DNA of 16,437 nucleotides from CAZSNT01 sp964607765 (GTDB taxonomy: Bacteria; Verrucomicrobiota; Lentisphaeria; Oligosphaerales; JABHEG01), in the NCBI GenBank assembly GCA_964607765.1, contig CAZSNT010000207.1, forward strand, positions 1 to 16,437, given 5' to 3'. The position numbers and the translations under genes were made by a program. The notes below the pieces were generated by a model. The model was not told where the DNA came from, searched no databases, and saw nothing but the letters and a program-made list of their open reading frames with translations. This document shows, piece by piece, positions 6,548 to 13,019 of this stretch (the stretch's first letter is position 1; every line of letters begins with the position of its first letter).

Positions 6548-8809
6548 ATGGACCTGTTCGATCATCATCGCGAGAAGCTCATCGAGAAGGAGCAGCCGCT
6601 GGCTGCGCGGATGCGGCCGCGCACGTTGGAGGAGTTCGTGGGGCAGGGGCACATCCTCGCCCCGGGCCGACTCCTGCGCCGTGCCATCCAGGCGGACAGA
6701 CTCTCCTCGGTGATCTTCTACGGCCCGCCCGGGACGGGCAAGACCACGCTCGCCAGCGTGATCGCGAACACCACGGAGAGCGAGTTCGTAGTGCTCAACG
6801 CCGTGCTCAGCGGCGTGGCTGACGTGCGACGCGTGGTCAGCGAAGCACAGCAGCGGCGCGGCCAGTTCGAGCGTCGCACGATCTTGTTCGTCGACGAGGT
6901 GCATCGCTGGAACAAAGCACAGCAGGACGCCCTCCTTCCCTGGGTCGAGAACGGGACCGTGATCCTGATCGGCGCCACGACGGAGAATCCCTACTTCACC
7001 GTCAACCGTGCGTTGGTCAGCCGGAGCCGGGTATTCCAGCTCAAGCCGCTGGACACCGCCTCGCTTCTCCAGGTTGCGCGCATGGCACTGGCAGACGAGT
7101 CGCGTGGCTACGGCGGCCGCAACATTGCGTTGGCCGAGGACGCGCTGCAGCACTTGGCCGAGGTAGCCAACGGTGATGCACGGGCGCTGCTGAACGCGCT
7201 GGAGCTGGCGGCCGAGACCACACCTTCCCGGGAGGCGGACGGCGCCATCGTGATCGACATGGCTGTGGCCGAAGAGTCGATTCAGCGCCGGGCCGTGCTG
7301 TACGACAAAGAAGGGGACTACCACTTCGACACCATCAGCGCGTTCATCAAGTCGCTGCGTGGGTCGGATCCGGATGCGGCTCTTTACTGGTTGGCCAAGA
7401 TGGTCTATGCCGGCGAGGACCCGAGGTTCATTCTGCGGCGCATGCTCATTTTCTGCGGCGAGGATATAGGCTTGGCCGACCCTCATGCCATGACCGTCAC
7501 GGCCGCGGCCGCGGAAGCGTTCGAGCGCGTCGGCATGCCGGAGGGGCGGTACCACCTGGGCTTCGCAGCCATCTACCTGGCCACCGCGCCCAAGTCCAAC
7601 TCAGTGTTCGGCTTCTTCGATGCGCTCGGTGCCGTGGAGAAGGAACGGGAGGGCGAGGTGCCGAGTCACCTGCGTGACGCGAGCCGCGACAAGGAAGGGT
7701 TCGGGCACGGCGTGGGCTACCTGTACCCGCACGCGTACCGCGATCATTGGGTCGCGCAGCAGTACCTGCCGGATTCTCTGCAGGGGAAGGTGTTCTACAA
7801 CCCCGGGCAGCTCGGCTACGAGGCCGGGATCGCCGACACGGTGGACCGCCGGCGCGAAGCCCAACTGGCAGCTGCCGTTGATCCGGACAGCACGGGCTCG
7901 CCCCCGGAAATCCTGACGTTCTCGCCGACGGACAAGGCGTTCGAACGCTGGCTCTCGCGTACAGTGAGCGGGATTGGCGAAGGGCTGGCCGAGTTGCGTG
8001 ACGCTATCTTCGAGCGCGTGTCCTGTCAACGTCACAGTACCGTGCTTGTCGCCAATGCGGACGACGGGCTGCTGACCTGGGAGGCGGTGAGGCGCACGCC
8101 GGAAGGCGGCACGTGGGCTGTTGTCTCCGCCGAGCGGGCGGCATCCGCGCTGGCGGAGCGTGCCGAAGCCTGTCCCGAACTGCGCCGGCCGCACGTGATG
8201 GTGGGCGCTGTTGCAGACGTGCCTGATCGCCTCGTGCAGAGCGAGAACGCAGGTGTCCGGTTCGACCAGATCATCGGTCGGAACGTCCTGACCAAACTAC
8301 CCGACAGACTCTCGGCCCTGAAGACGTTGGCGCGACTGCTGGCTGACGCTGGGACCATTGTCCTGGCAGAGGCCGTGCCGCGCCGCACGCAGCGGCTGCA
8401 CGCGCTGGTGGACACCGGGGCGCTGCCGCAGGACGTTGTGTCGCGTCTGACTGCGGCGGAGGAGGGGATCTACGCCGCAGCGGATGACCCGATGGTCAAC
8501 TGGGACGTGCCGGAGCTGACAGACTGGGGAGAGCAGGCAGGCCTGGCAGAGGTCGACGTGACGCTGAAGACGATCAGCGTGCAACAGCACATCACTTCGG
8601 AGCTGATCGATCGCTGGTTCACAGTCGGCCCCACCCCAACGGGCCGCAAGAGCTACGCGGAGCATCTGCGCGGCGGCTTGACTGAGGCGGAGCTGGAACA
8701 GGTGGCCGCGTTGTACCGGCGGCGCCTGCTTGGCCAGACGGTCTCGTGGCAGGTGTCCGTTGCCCTGTTCTCCGGGACGCTGCGGGAAAGCCGGCCGGCG
8801 CCGGCGTAG
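6548..8809 (+). CDS. rarA: RarA (MgsA-type) AAA+ ATPase fused to a methyltransferase-like C-terminal domain (753 aa)
   Basis: Replication-associated recombination ATPase, a clamp-loader-like AAA+ protein acting at stalled forks. Residues 1 to about 445 are a full RarA: Walker A GPPGTGKT (59-66), Walker B LFVDEVHR (113-120), sensor 1 GATTENP (142-148), arginine-finger region SRSRVF (158-163), and the RarA C-terminal module with DTISAFIKSLRGSDPD and YAGEDPRFILRR (about 261-298). Usual RarA is about 440 residues; here about 300 more follow. That extension resembles a Rossmann methyltransferase: VLVANADDGLLTWEA looks like a worn SAM-binding motif I and FDQIIGRNVLTKLPDR like motif IV. RarA fused to an unknown C-terminal domain is a recognised type (for example in cyanobacteria). 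The ATG at 6548 gives the family's typical MDLFD start; the ribosome site is weak. The next gene follows after 43 nt. Confidence 0.92.
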   Translation: MDLFDHHREKLIEKEQPLAARMRPRTLEEFVGQGHILAPGRLLRRAIQADRLSSVIFYGPPGTGKTTLASVIANTTESEFVVLNAVLSGVADVRRVVSEAQQRRGQFERRTILFVDEVHRWNKAQQDALLPWVENGTVILIGATTENPYFTVNRALVSRSRVFQLKPLDTASLLQVARMALADESRGYGGRNIALAEDALQHLAEVANGDARALLNALELAAETTPSREADGAIVIDMAVAEESIQRRAVLYDKEGDYHFDTISAFIKSLRGSDPDAALYWLAKMVYAGEDPRFILRRMLIFCGEDIGLADPHAMTVTAAAAEAFERVGMPEGRYHLGFAAIYLATAPKSNSVFGFFDALGAVEKEREGEVPSHLRDASRDKEGFGHGVGYLYPHAYRDHWVAQQYLPDSLQGKVFYNPGQLGYEAGIADTVDRRREAQLAAAVDPDSTGSPPEILTFSPTDKAFERWLSRTVSGIGEGLAELRDAIFERVSCQRHSTVLVANADDGLLTWEAVRRTPEGGTWAVVSAERAASALAERAEACPELRRPHVMVGAVADVPDRLVQSENAGVRFDQIIGRNVLTKLPDRLSALKTLARLLADAGTIVLAEAVPRRTQRLHALVDTGALPQDVVSRLTAAEEGIYAAADDPMVNWDVPELTDWGEQAGLAEVDVTLKTISVQQHITSELIDRWFTVGPTPTGRKSYAEHLRGGLTEAELEQVAALYRRRLLGQTVSWQVSVALFSGTLRESRPAPA

Positions 8810-8840
8810 GTTGAGTCTGAGCATCGTAATCGACATGGTT

Positions 8841-8845
8841 GGAGG
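8841..8845 (+). promoter_or_regulatory. Ribosome binding site GGAGG that fixes the isomerase start
   Basis: A perfect GGAGG lies seven bases before the ATG at 8853. It decides in favour of that codon over the in-frame ATG at 8835, which would place the motif inside the gene, and over the longer open frame from 8730 that overlaps rarA. Confidence 0.8.
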
Positions 8846-8852
8846 CAACGTC

Positions 8853-9644
8853 ATGGGGCAACAGAACAGATTCCGGATTGCAGCGCACCTCTGCGGCTGG
8901 CCGAAGGACGTGAGAGAGGATCGACGTCGCATCATGGAGATCGTGAGGGATGCCGGGTACGACGGCGTGGAAGGCATTCGGGCTTCCGATGCGGAGGACT
9001 TGGTGGCGGCTGCCTCTCTCGCCGCCGAATACGGCCTGCATCTGGTCAACACGGGCGGGCCGAGTCCGGAACTGAAGGCACGTTTCAATGTGACGTTGGG
9101 CAACGAGGCTGCTGAGATCCCGGCGGGCCGCAAGGCGGGTCGCGATCCAACGGACGAGGAACTGGACGCACTGACCGAGCCGCTGAAGGCGCACATTGCC
9201 ACGTTCCTGCGCCTGGGGCTCAAGCCGTTCCATCACATCCATATCAACACGATCCTCGAGACTCCGGACGACTGCAGGCGTGTACAGGAGCGGCTGCCGG
9301 ACCTCTGGCTGCTGTTCGACACGGGACATCTGTTGGCTGCGAACTCGGATCCCATGGAGGTGCTGCAGCGTTGGCCGGATCGCATTGCGCATGTGCACCT
9401 GAAGAACTTCTGGACCGAAGATCCGGTTGCGGGCTGGAACCGGCGCCAGCCGGGGTTCTGGAACACCAGTCGGTTCTGCGATCTGGCGGAGGGGAACGTG
9501 GGGTTCGACGTCAGAGCCGCTCTCGACGGTCTGGCAGCAACGGACTACCAGGGCTGGGTATCGGTTGAGGAGGACCATCCGGCGCGCGACATTGTGGATG
9601 TTGTGCGTGACAACCGCGAATTCCTCCGTTCTCTCGGGTATTGA
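8853..9644 (+). CDS. Sugar phosphate isomerase/epimerase-like TIM-barrel protein (IolE / xylose-isomerase-like)
   Basis: Member of the AP-endonuclease-2/xylose-isomerase-like TIM-barrel superfamily, whose metal-dependent members isomerise, epimerise or dehydrate sugars and inosose. The protein is 263 residues. The conserved segments are AGYDGVEGI (34-42, early barrel strand), HHIHINTILETPDD (127-140, where many relatives carry ENH or HxHxGT), LLFDTGHL (153-160, metal Asp156 and His159), IAHVHLKN (178-185) and WVSVEED (235-241, terminal Glu ligand). The His-rich third segment is closer to inosose dehydratase IolE than to the Glu-bearing epimerases, but the substrate cannot be read from sequence. 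It is cytoplasmic, with no signal peptide. The channel gene begins 3 nt after its stop, so the two are almost certainly cotranscribed. Confidence 0.8.
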   Translation: MGQQNRFRIAAHLCGWPKDVREDRRRIMEIVRDAGYDGVEGIRASDAEDLVAAASLAAEYGLHLVNTGGPSPELKARFNVTLGNEAAEIPAGRKAGRDPTDEELDALTEPLKAHIATFLRLGLKPFHHIHINTILETPDDCRRVQERLPDLWLLFDTGHLLAANSDPMEVLQRWPDRIAHVHLKNFWTEDPVAGWNRRQPGFWNTSRFCDLAEGNVGFDVRAALDGLAATDYQGWVSVEEDHPARDIVDVVRDNREFLRSLGY

Positions 9645-9647
9645 TCC

Positions 9648-10841
9648 ATGCGCGAGCGACTGGCCAATGTCAGAGCGCAGTTGGGCTGGGCGGTCGAGGA
9701 GTATCGACTCGCGCACCTGGCGCGACTGCTTCTGTTCCTGGTCTGCATCTGGTTCGCTGCTGCGGTGTGCATCTGGCAGTCGGAACGTCGCGTGGCGCAT
9801 GTGCCCGGCCAGGCCGCGCCGCGCTTTCACACGCTGTCCGACTGCCTGTGGTGTTCGACCGTGTACCTGGTCAGCGGTCTGGAGGATTTCGAGCCGCAGA
9901 CTCCGCTCGCGAAGACGGCGGCCGTGGTGGTGATGGTTGTGGGGGTGGGCGTGCTGGGCCTGGTGGGGGCGAGTCTGGTCGCGACCTGCGTGGAACGCAC
10001 ACGCCGCGCGGCATTCGTGCGGCGCAAGCCCGGCTGCGTGCTGCGGGAGCACACCGTGATCTGCGGGTGGAACAGCAAGGGCGACGCGATCATTCGGGAA
10101 TTGCACGCCGATCAATGGCAGACCCGGATGCCCGTGGTGATTGTCGCTCCGGATGCCCTGGACATCGAGATCCAGGACCGATCCGCCTACCGCGGCGTGT
10201 GGGCGGTGGCGGGCGATCCGGTGTCGGACGACGCTTTGCACGACGCCAACGTGGCAACGGCCAGGAGCGCAGTGATCCTGACCGCGGAGGCGGACACACC
10301 CGCCGCGCAGGCGGCAGCCGAGGCAAAGACGGTGCTTGTGTCGCTGGCGTTGGAGGCACTTCAACCGCAGCTGCACGCGTGCGTGGAGATCACGAGTGGA
10401 CGCACGGCTGAGCGACTGGCCCGGGGCGCGCACCGTGAACTGATCGATGTCCGTAATGTGGCCGGCAAGCTGATCGCGCATGCCGGGCAACGGCATTTCC
10501 TGACCGGGTTCTTCGAACACCTGCTCACGGTCAGCGCCCACACCAACGAGGTCTACGTCGTGGATGTGCCGGCCCCGCTGGTGGGACTCACATTCCGCGA
10601 GGCGCAGAAACGTCTGCTGCAACACGAACGGTCAGATGTGGTGTTGGCAGGTGTCGAGACGCACGATCCCGCGGCTGCCGGCGCAGATGACACAGGAGGG
10701 CGTCTGATGGTCAATCCGACAGGCTTCCCGACTGGCGCAACCGGCTCGACGTCGTCGTCAGGCCGGGACCGGCGACTGCGCGCGGACGACCGGCTTGTGG
10801 TGATTGCGCGGACAAAGCCGGAGCTGGCTCAGTTCGTGTAG
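9648..10841 (+). CDS. Two-TM potassium-channel-like protein with RCK (TrkA-N/TrkA-C) module and atypical filter
   Basis: Predicted inner-membrane ion channel of the two-TM plus RCK type (MthK/Kch-like architecture). Transmembrane helix 1 is about residues 24-43, the pore loop about 63-82, and helix 2 about 88-114, rich in Val and Gly. The pore segment LSDCLWCSTVYLVSGLED aligns in layout with the usual pore helix and filter, but the expected TVGYGD is replaced by VSGLED (75-80). The cytoplasmic part has a Rossmann RCK-N domain starting HTVICGWNSKGDAIIREL (135-152), with the N-for-G change common in such channels, the GDPVSDDALHDANV segment (189-202), and an RCK-C domain (about 300-390, NEVYVVDVP then DDRLVVIA). 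Whether it conducts K+ is uncertain. It starts 3 nt after the isomerase stop without a clear ribosome site, suggesting translational coupling. The soluble paralogue follows after 160 nt. Confidence 0.85.
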   Translation: MRERLANVRAQLGWAVEEYRLAHLARLLLFLVCIWFAAAVCIWQSERRVAHVPGQAAPRFHTLSDCLWCSTVYLVSGLEDFEPQTPLAKTAAVVVMVVGVGVLGLVGASLVATCVERTRRAAFVRRKPGCVLREHTVICGWNSKGDAIIRELHADQWQTRMPVVIVAPDALDIEIQDRSAYRGVWAVAGDPVSDDALHDANVATARSAVILTAEADTPAAQAAAEAKTVLVSLALEALQPQLHACVEITSGRTAERLARGAHRELIDVRNVAGKLIAHAGQRHFLTGFFEHLLTVSAHTNEVYVVDVPAPLVGLTFREAQKRLLQHERSDVVLAGVETHDPAAAGADDTGGRLMVNPTGFPTGATGSTSSSGRDRRLRADDRLVVIARTKPELAQFV

Positions 10842-11001
10842 CAGCGCGCCGGATGTCAGGTGGCGGATGCAGGATGCATGGCGAGTGACACTTGTTTGAG
10901 AGTGGAGACTTCCGGGACCGCACTGAACGCCGAGCCCTGCTCGACAGCAGGAAACGTCGAACGCCGAATAGCGAACAGCACTGAACACGGAGGAAGCCAC
11001 G
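10842..11001 (+). repeat. Intergenic spacer with degenerate 7-nt periodic repeats
   Basis: The 160-bp spacer between the two RCK genes shows runs with a rough 7-nt period: GGATGTC, AGGTGGC, GGATGCA, GGATGCA near 10851-10878, and TCGAACG, CCGAATA, GCGAACA near 10956-10978. The units are related but imperfect, like worn tandem arrays. The distal end holds GGAGG (10989-10993), which serves the downstream gene. I see no clear promoter and no strong hairpin, so the spacer may be read through. Confidence 0.45.
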
Positions 11002-11832
11002 ATGGGGCAGCGGAAGAGCGACGGCAGCCTGTCCGATCACTATGTGATCTGCAACTGGAACGATCTGGGCGATGAGATCGTACGGCAACTGCATGCGCCG
11101 GTTGTGGGTGACTTGAGGCCGATCGTGATTGTGACGGAGCGACCGGAAGCTGTGCCGCAGGCCGAGTCGGCGTGCGCGGACGATCCGTACCGGAACGTGT
11201 TCGTGATTCCGGGCGATCCAACTTCGGACAGGATCCTGGCGCGTGCGAACATCGCAGCGGCCGGCACGGCGATTGTACTCTCCGACCCGGGCGAGGGCGA
11301 CTACGCCGACACGAAATCGGTGCTGATCGCGTTGGCCGTGGAGGCTATCGAAGCCAAGGTCCACACGATCGTGGAGCTGCTGCACTCGAAGAACAGGATC
11401 CACTTCCAGCACACGAGCGTGGACGAGGTGGTGTGCGTGGACGAGCTGTCCGAGAAACTCCTGTCCCAATCCGCCCTGACTCACGGGCTCAGTGAGTTCT
11501 ACACGCGTTTACTCACCGCCACGGAGGACACCAATGAGGTATACGTCGTATCTGTTCCCGGCGCGTGGGTAGGGCAGACGTACCGGCGCCTGGCCGAGGC
11601 GCTGATCGACTACGACGCGGAGGACGTCATCCTTGTGGGGCTGCAGACGGCGCAGCCCGGGAACGTGGAGCCGGTCCTCGCCATCAATCCCCCCGCCGCA
11701 GCGGCCGGGACGGCCGCCGCCGCCGTGTGCACCAGGGACCACGTGCTGCAGGTGCATGACCGGCTGTTCCTGATCGCCTATCGCCCTCCGGCGCTGTCCG
11801 AGCTGCACCCGCCGGTTGACACGGCGCGCTAA
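11002..11832 (+). CDS. Stand-alone soluble RCK/TrkA-N-TrkA-C regulatory protein (276 aa)
   Basis: Cytoplasmic nucleotide/ion-sensing subunit of the TrkA/KtrA/RCK class, without any transmembrane segment. RCK-N starts at DHYVICNWNDLGDEIVRQL (12-30) and contains IPGDPTSDRILARANI (69-84). RCK-C is about 176-262, with NEVYVVSVP (178-186) and RLFLIAYRP (254-262). It is a paralogue of the RCK half of the channel just upstream: VIC.WN..GD.I...LHA, GDP.SD..L..AN.A.A, and TNEVYVV.VP....G.T.R are shared in the same order. The likely role is to join the channel's gating ring or to regulate it; this is an inference. A perfect GGAGG lies eight bases before the ATG at 11002. The glycine-rich dinucleotide motif is altered (N-W-N), so the ligand is unclear. 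Confidence 0.85.
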   Translation: MGQRKSDGSLSDHYVICNWNDLGDEIVRQLHAPVVGDLRPIVIVTERPEAVPQAESACADDPYRNVFVIPGDPTSDRILARANIAAAGTAIVLSDPGEGDYADTKSVLIALAVEAIEAKVHTIVELLHSKNRIHFQHTSVDEVVCVDELSEKLLSQSALTHGLSEFYTRLLTATEDTNEVYVVSVPGAWVGQTYRRLAEALIDYDAEDVILVGLQTAQPGNVEPVLAINPPAAAAGTAAAAVCTRDHVLQVHDRLFLIAYRPPALSELHPPVDTAR

Positions 11833-11891
11833 CGGCGTTACGATTCGGTACAGACGTTGCGCCGCGGCCCTTAGACGCTGGGGGTACTTCG

Positions 11892-12767
11892 ATGAAGCTG
11901 TATGTTCAGATGGGGATGGCAGGCGTGGCGGGGGTTGTGCACTTCGAGGATCGGCAGGACCGGTCCGCCGAAGGCCATTCCAGGCGTCTGCGTATGCAGC
12001 GACTGATGACCGGTGAGGCGAACGCCGCCATCGAAGGTGCGCTGGAAGCCGGGGTCGATGAGATCCTGGTCAACGACGCGCACGGCAGCGGTTACAACAT
12101 CCTGTTCGAGGAACTCAATCCTGCGGCCCAGATCATCCATGGGCCGCTGACCCGACAGCCCTGCTGGACGCCGTGCCTTGACGAGAGCGTGGATTTCCTG
12201 TTCTGCCTCGGTCAGCACGCCATGGCCGGTACAAACGGTGTCCTGGCGCACACTCTGTGGTACGTGAATGACTTCTATTTCGGCGATGCCGGAATGTGCA
12301 TGGCTCTGGCGGGGAGCCTGGGTGTGCCCGCAATCCTGGTGACCGGCGATGACACGGTTACCAGGCAGGCCAGGAATCTCGTGCCACAGGTGGAGACCGT
12401 CGCGGTCAAGCACGCGCTGTCCCCCTACAACGCGCGGTCCTGGACGCCTGCCAAGGCGCGTGAGATGATCAGGGAGGCCGCTGCCCGTGCCATACGACGC
12501 TGGACGGAGATTCCACCCTTCACCATCAAACCCCCGTACCAGATCGGGCATCCGTCCCGCCCGGGCACACCGCCGCGCGATCTGAAACGCGGATCGGATC
12601 TGTCCCAGCTCTTGCAGAGAATGCTGTACCACGTCTACGACTACGAGCTGCAGGAGCAGCGCGTCTGGCCGCTGGAGCCGGGCAACAGTGTGCCTGCCAT
12701 TCCCAAAGTTCTGCGCAAGAAAATGGAGCGCGAATGGGAGCGGAAGCGCAAAGACGGGGCGTCGTAA
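11892..12767 (+). CDS. M55 (DppA D-aminopeptidase) family protein with degenerate metal site (291 aa)
   Basis: Related to B. subtilis D-aminopeptidase DppA, a decameric dizinc enzyme that cuts D-Ala peptides. Family layout is clear: MKLYVQMGMAGVAGV at the N-terminus, NDAHGSG (61-67), GQHAMAG (107-113), GVLAHT (116-121), then YFGDAGMCMALAGSLGVP (129-146). By residue number the start matches DppA exactly, where Asp8 and Glu10 bind zinc in the DMEG motif; here they are Gly8 and Ala10. The usual GE of the later ligand motif is GD (131-132). The two histidine motifs remain (His64, His109). The protein may therefore have lost peptidase activity or use fewer metals. The C-terminus (about 255-291) is longer, ending in a basic Lys/Arg/Glu helix. 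The gene follows the RCK gene by 59 nt and has only a weak G-rich ribosome site. Confidence 0.8.
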   Translation: MKLYVQMGMAGVAGVVHFEDRQDRSAEGHSRRLRMQRLMTGEANAAIEGALEAGVDEILVNDAHGSGYNILFEELNPAAQIIHGPLTRQPCWTPCLDESVDFLFCLGQHAMAGTNGVLAHTLWYVNDFYFGDAGMCMALAGSLGVPAILVTGDDTVTRQARNLVPQVETVAVKHALSPYNARSWTPAKAREMIREAAARAIRRWTEIPPFTIKPPYQIGHPSRPGTPPRDLKRGSDLSQLLQRMLYHVYDYELQEQRVWPLEPGNSVPAIPKVLRKKMEREWERKRKDGAS

Positions 12768-12788
12768 CCCGCGTGCCTTGCGCGCAGT

Positions 12789-12806
12789 CTGGCCTCCAGA
12801 GGCCGG
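12789..12806 (+). terminator. Hairpin after the M55 gene, possible terminator without a T-run
   Basis: A 7-bp stem (CTGGCCT with AGGCCGG, one G-T pair) encloses a CCAG loop, 21 nt past the M55 stop codon. No T-run follows on the plus strand, so intrinsic termination is doubtful; it may only stabilise the 3' end or assist factor-dependent termination. Confidence 0.3.
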
Positions 12807-12835
12807 TCCAGCCCCAAATGGCGGTGATAAGGGAC

Positions 12836-12866
12836 AAAAACGACCCCCACGGCCTCGTGCCGTGGG
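12836..12866 (-). terminator. Candidate intrinsic terminator for the rhaA transcript
   Basis: Read on the minus strand, a perfect 8-bp stem (CCCACGGC with GCCGTGGG, 12866-12846, 5-nt loop) is followed by GGTCG and then TTTTT (12840-12836). It lies about 150 nt beyond the rhaA stop, in the gap between convergent genes. The five bases between the stem and the T-run weaken the call. A second hairpin (12981-13002) lies between it and rhaA. Confidence 0.45.
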
Positions 12867-12980
12867 TGAGCGAAATTGGTCCCGCAACACGATCCGCAGG
12901 GCCACGTGCAGCGCCCTTTTTGCCCCCTATCTCAACAACGCCATTCCGGTCTGCCCCCCCGATATACCTCAGGGCAAGAT

Positions 12981-13002
12981 GCCCGGCTCAGGAGAGCCGG
13001 GC
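12981..13002. repeat. Perfect 8-bp inverted repeat next to the rhaA stop (REP-like)
   Basis: GCCCGGCT and AGCCGGGC pair perfectly around a 6-base loop, 18 nt past the rhaA stop codon. There is no adjacent T-run on either strand. The form, a GC-rich palindrome next to a gene end and followed by TACGGGGC, resembles dispersed extragenic palindromes. Only one copy is visible here, so this reading is tentative. Confidence 0.5.
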
Positions 13003-13019
13003 TACGGGGCTTGCCGTAC

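Noticed and set aside
6329..7555. 408-codon minus-strand frame opposite rarA
   Set aside because: Antisense to the strongly conserved AAA+ motifs of RarA; no ribosome site or motif of its own.
8619..10625. A 668-codon open frame on the minus strand
   Set aside because: It is antisense to the isomerase and channel genes, which have clear family motifs and ribosome sites; the peptide is His/Arg/Gln-rich as expected for a high-GC shadow frame.
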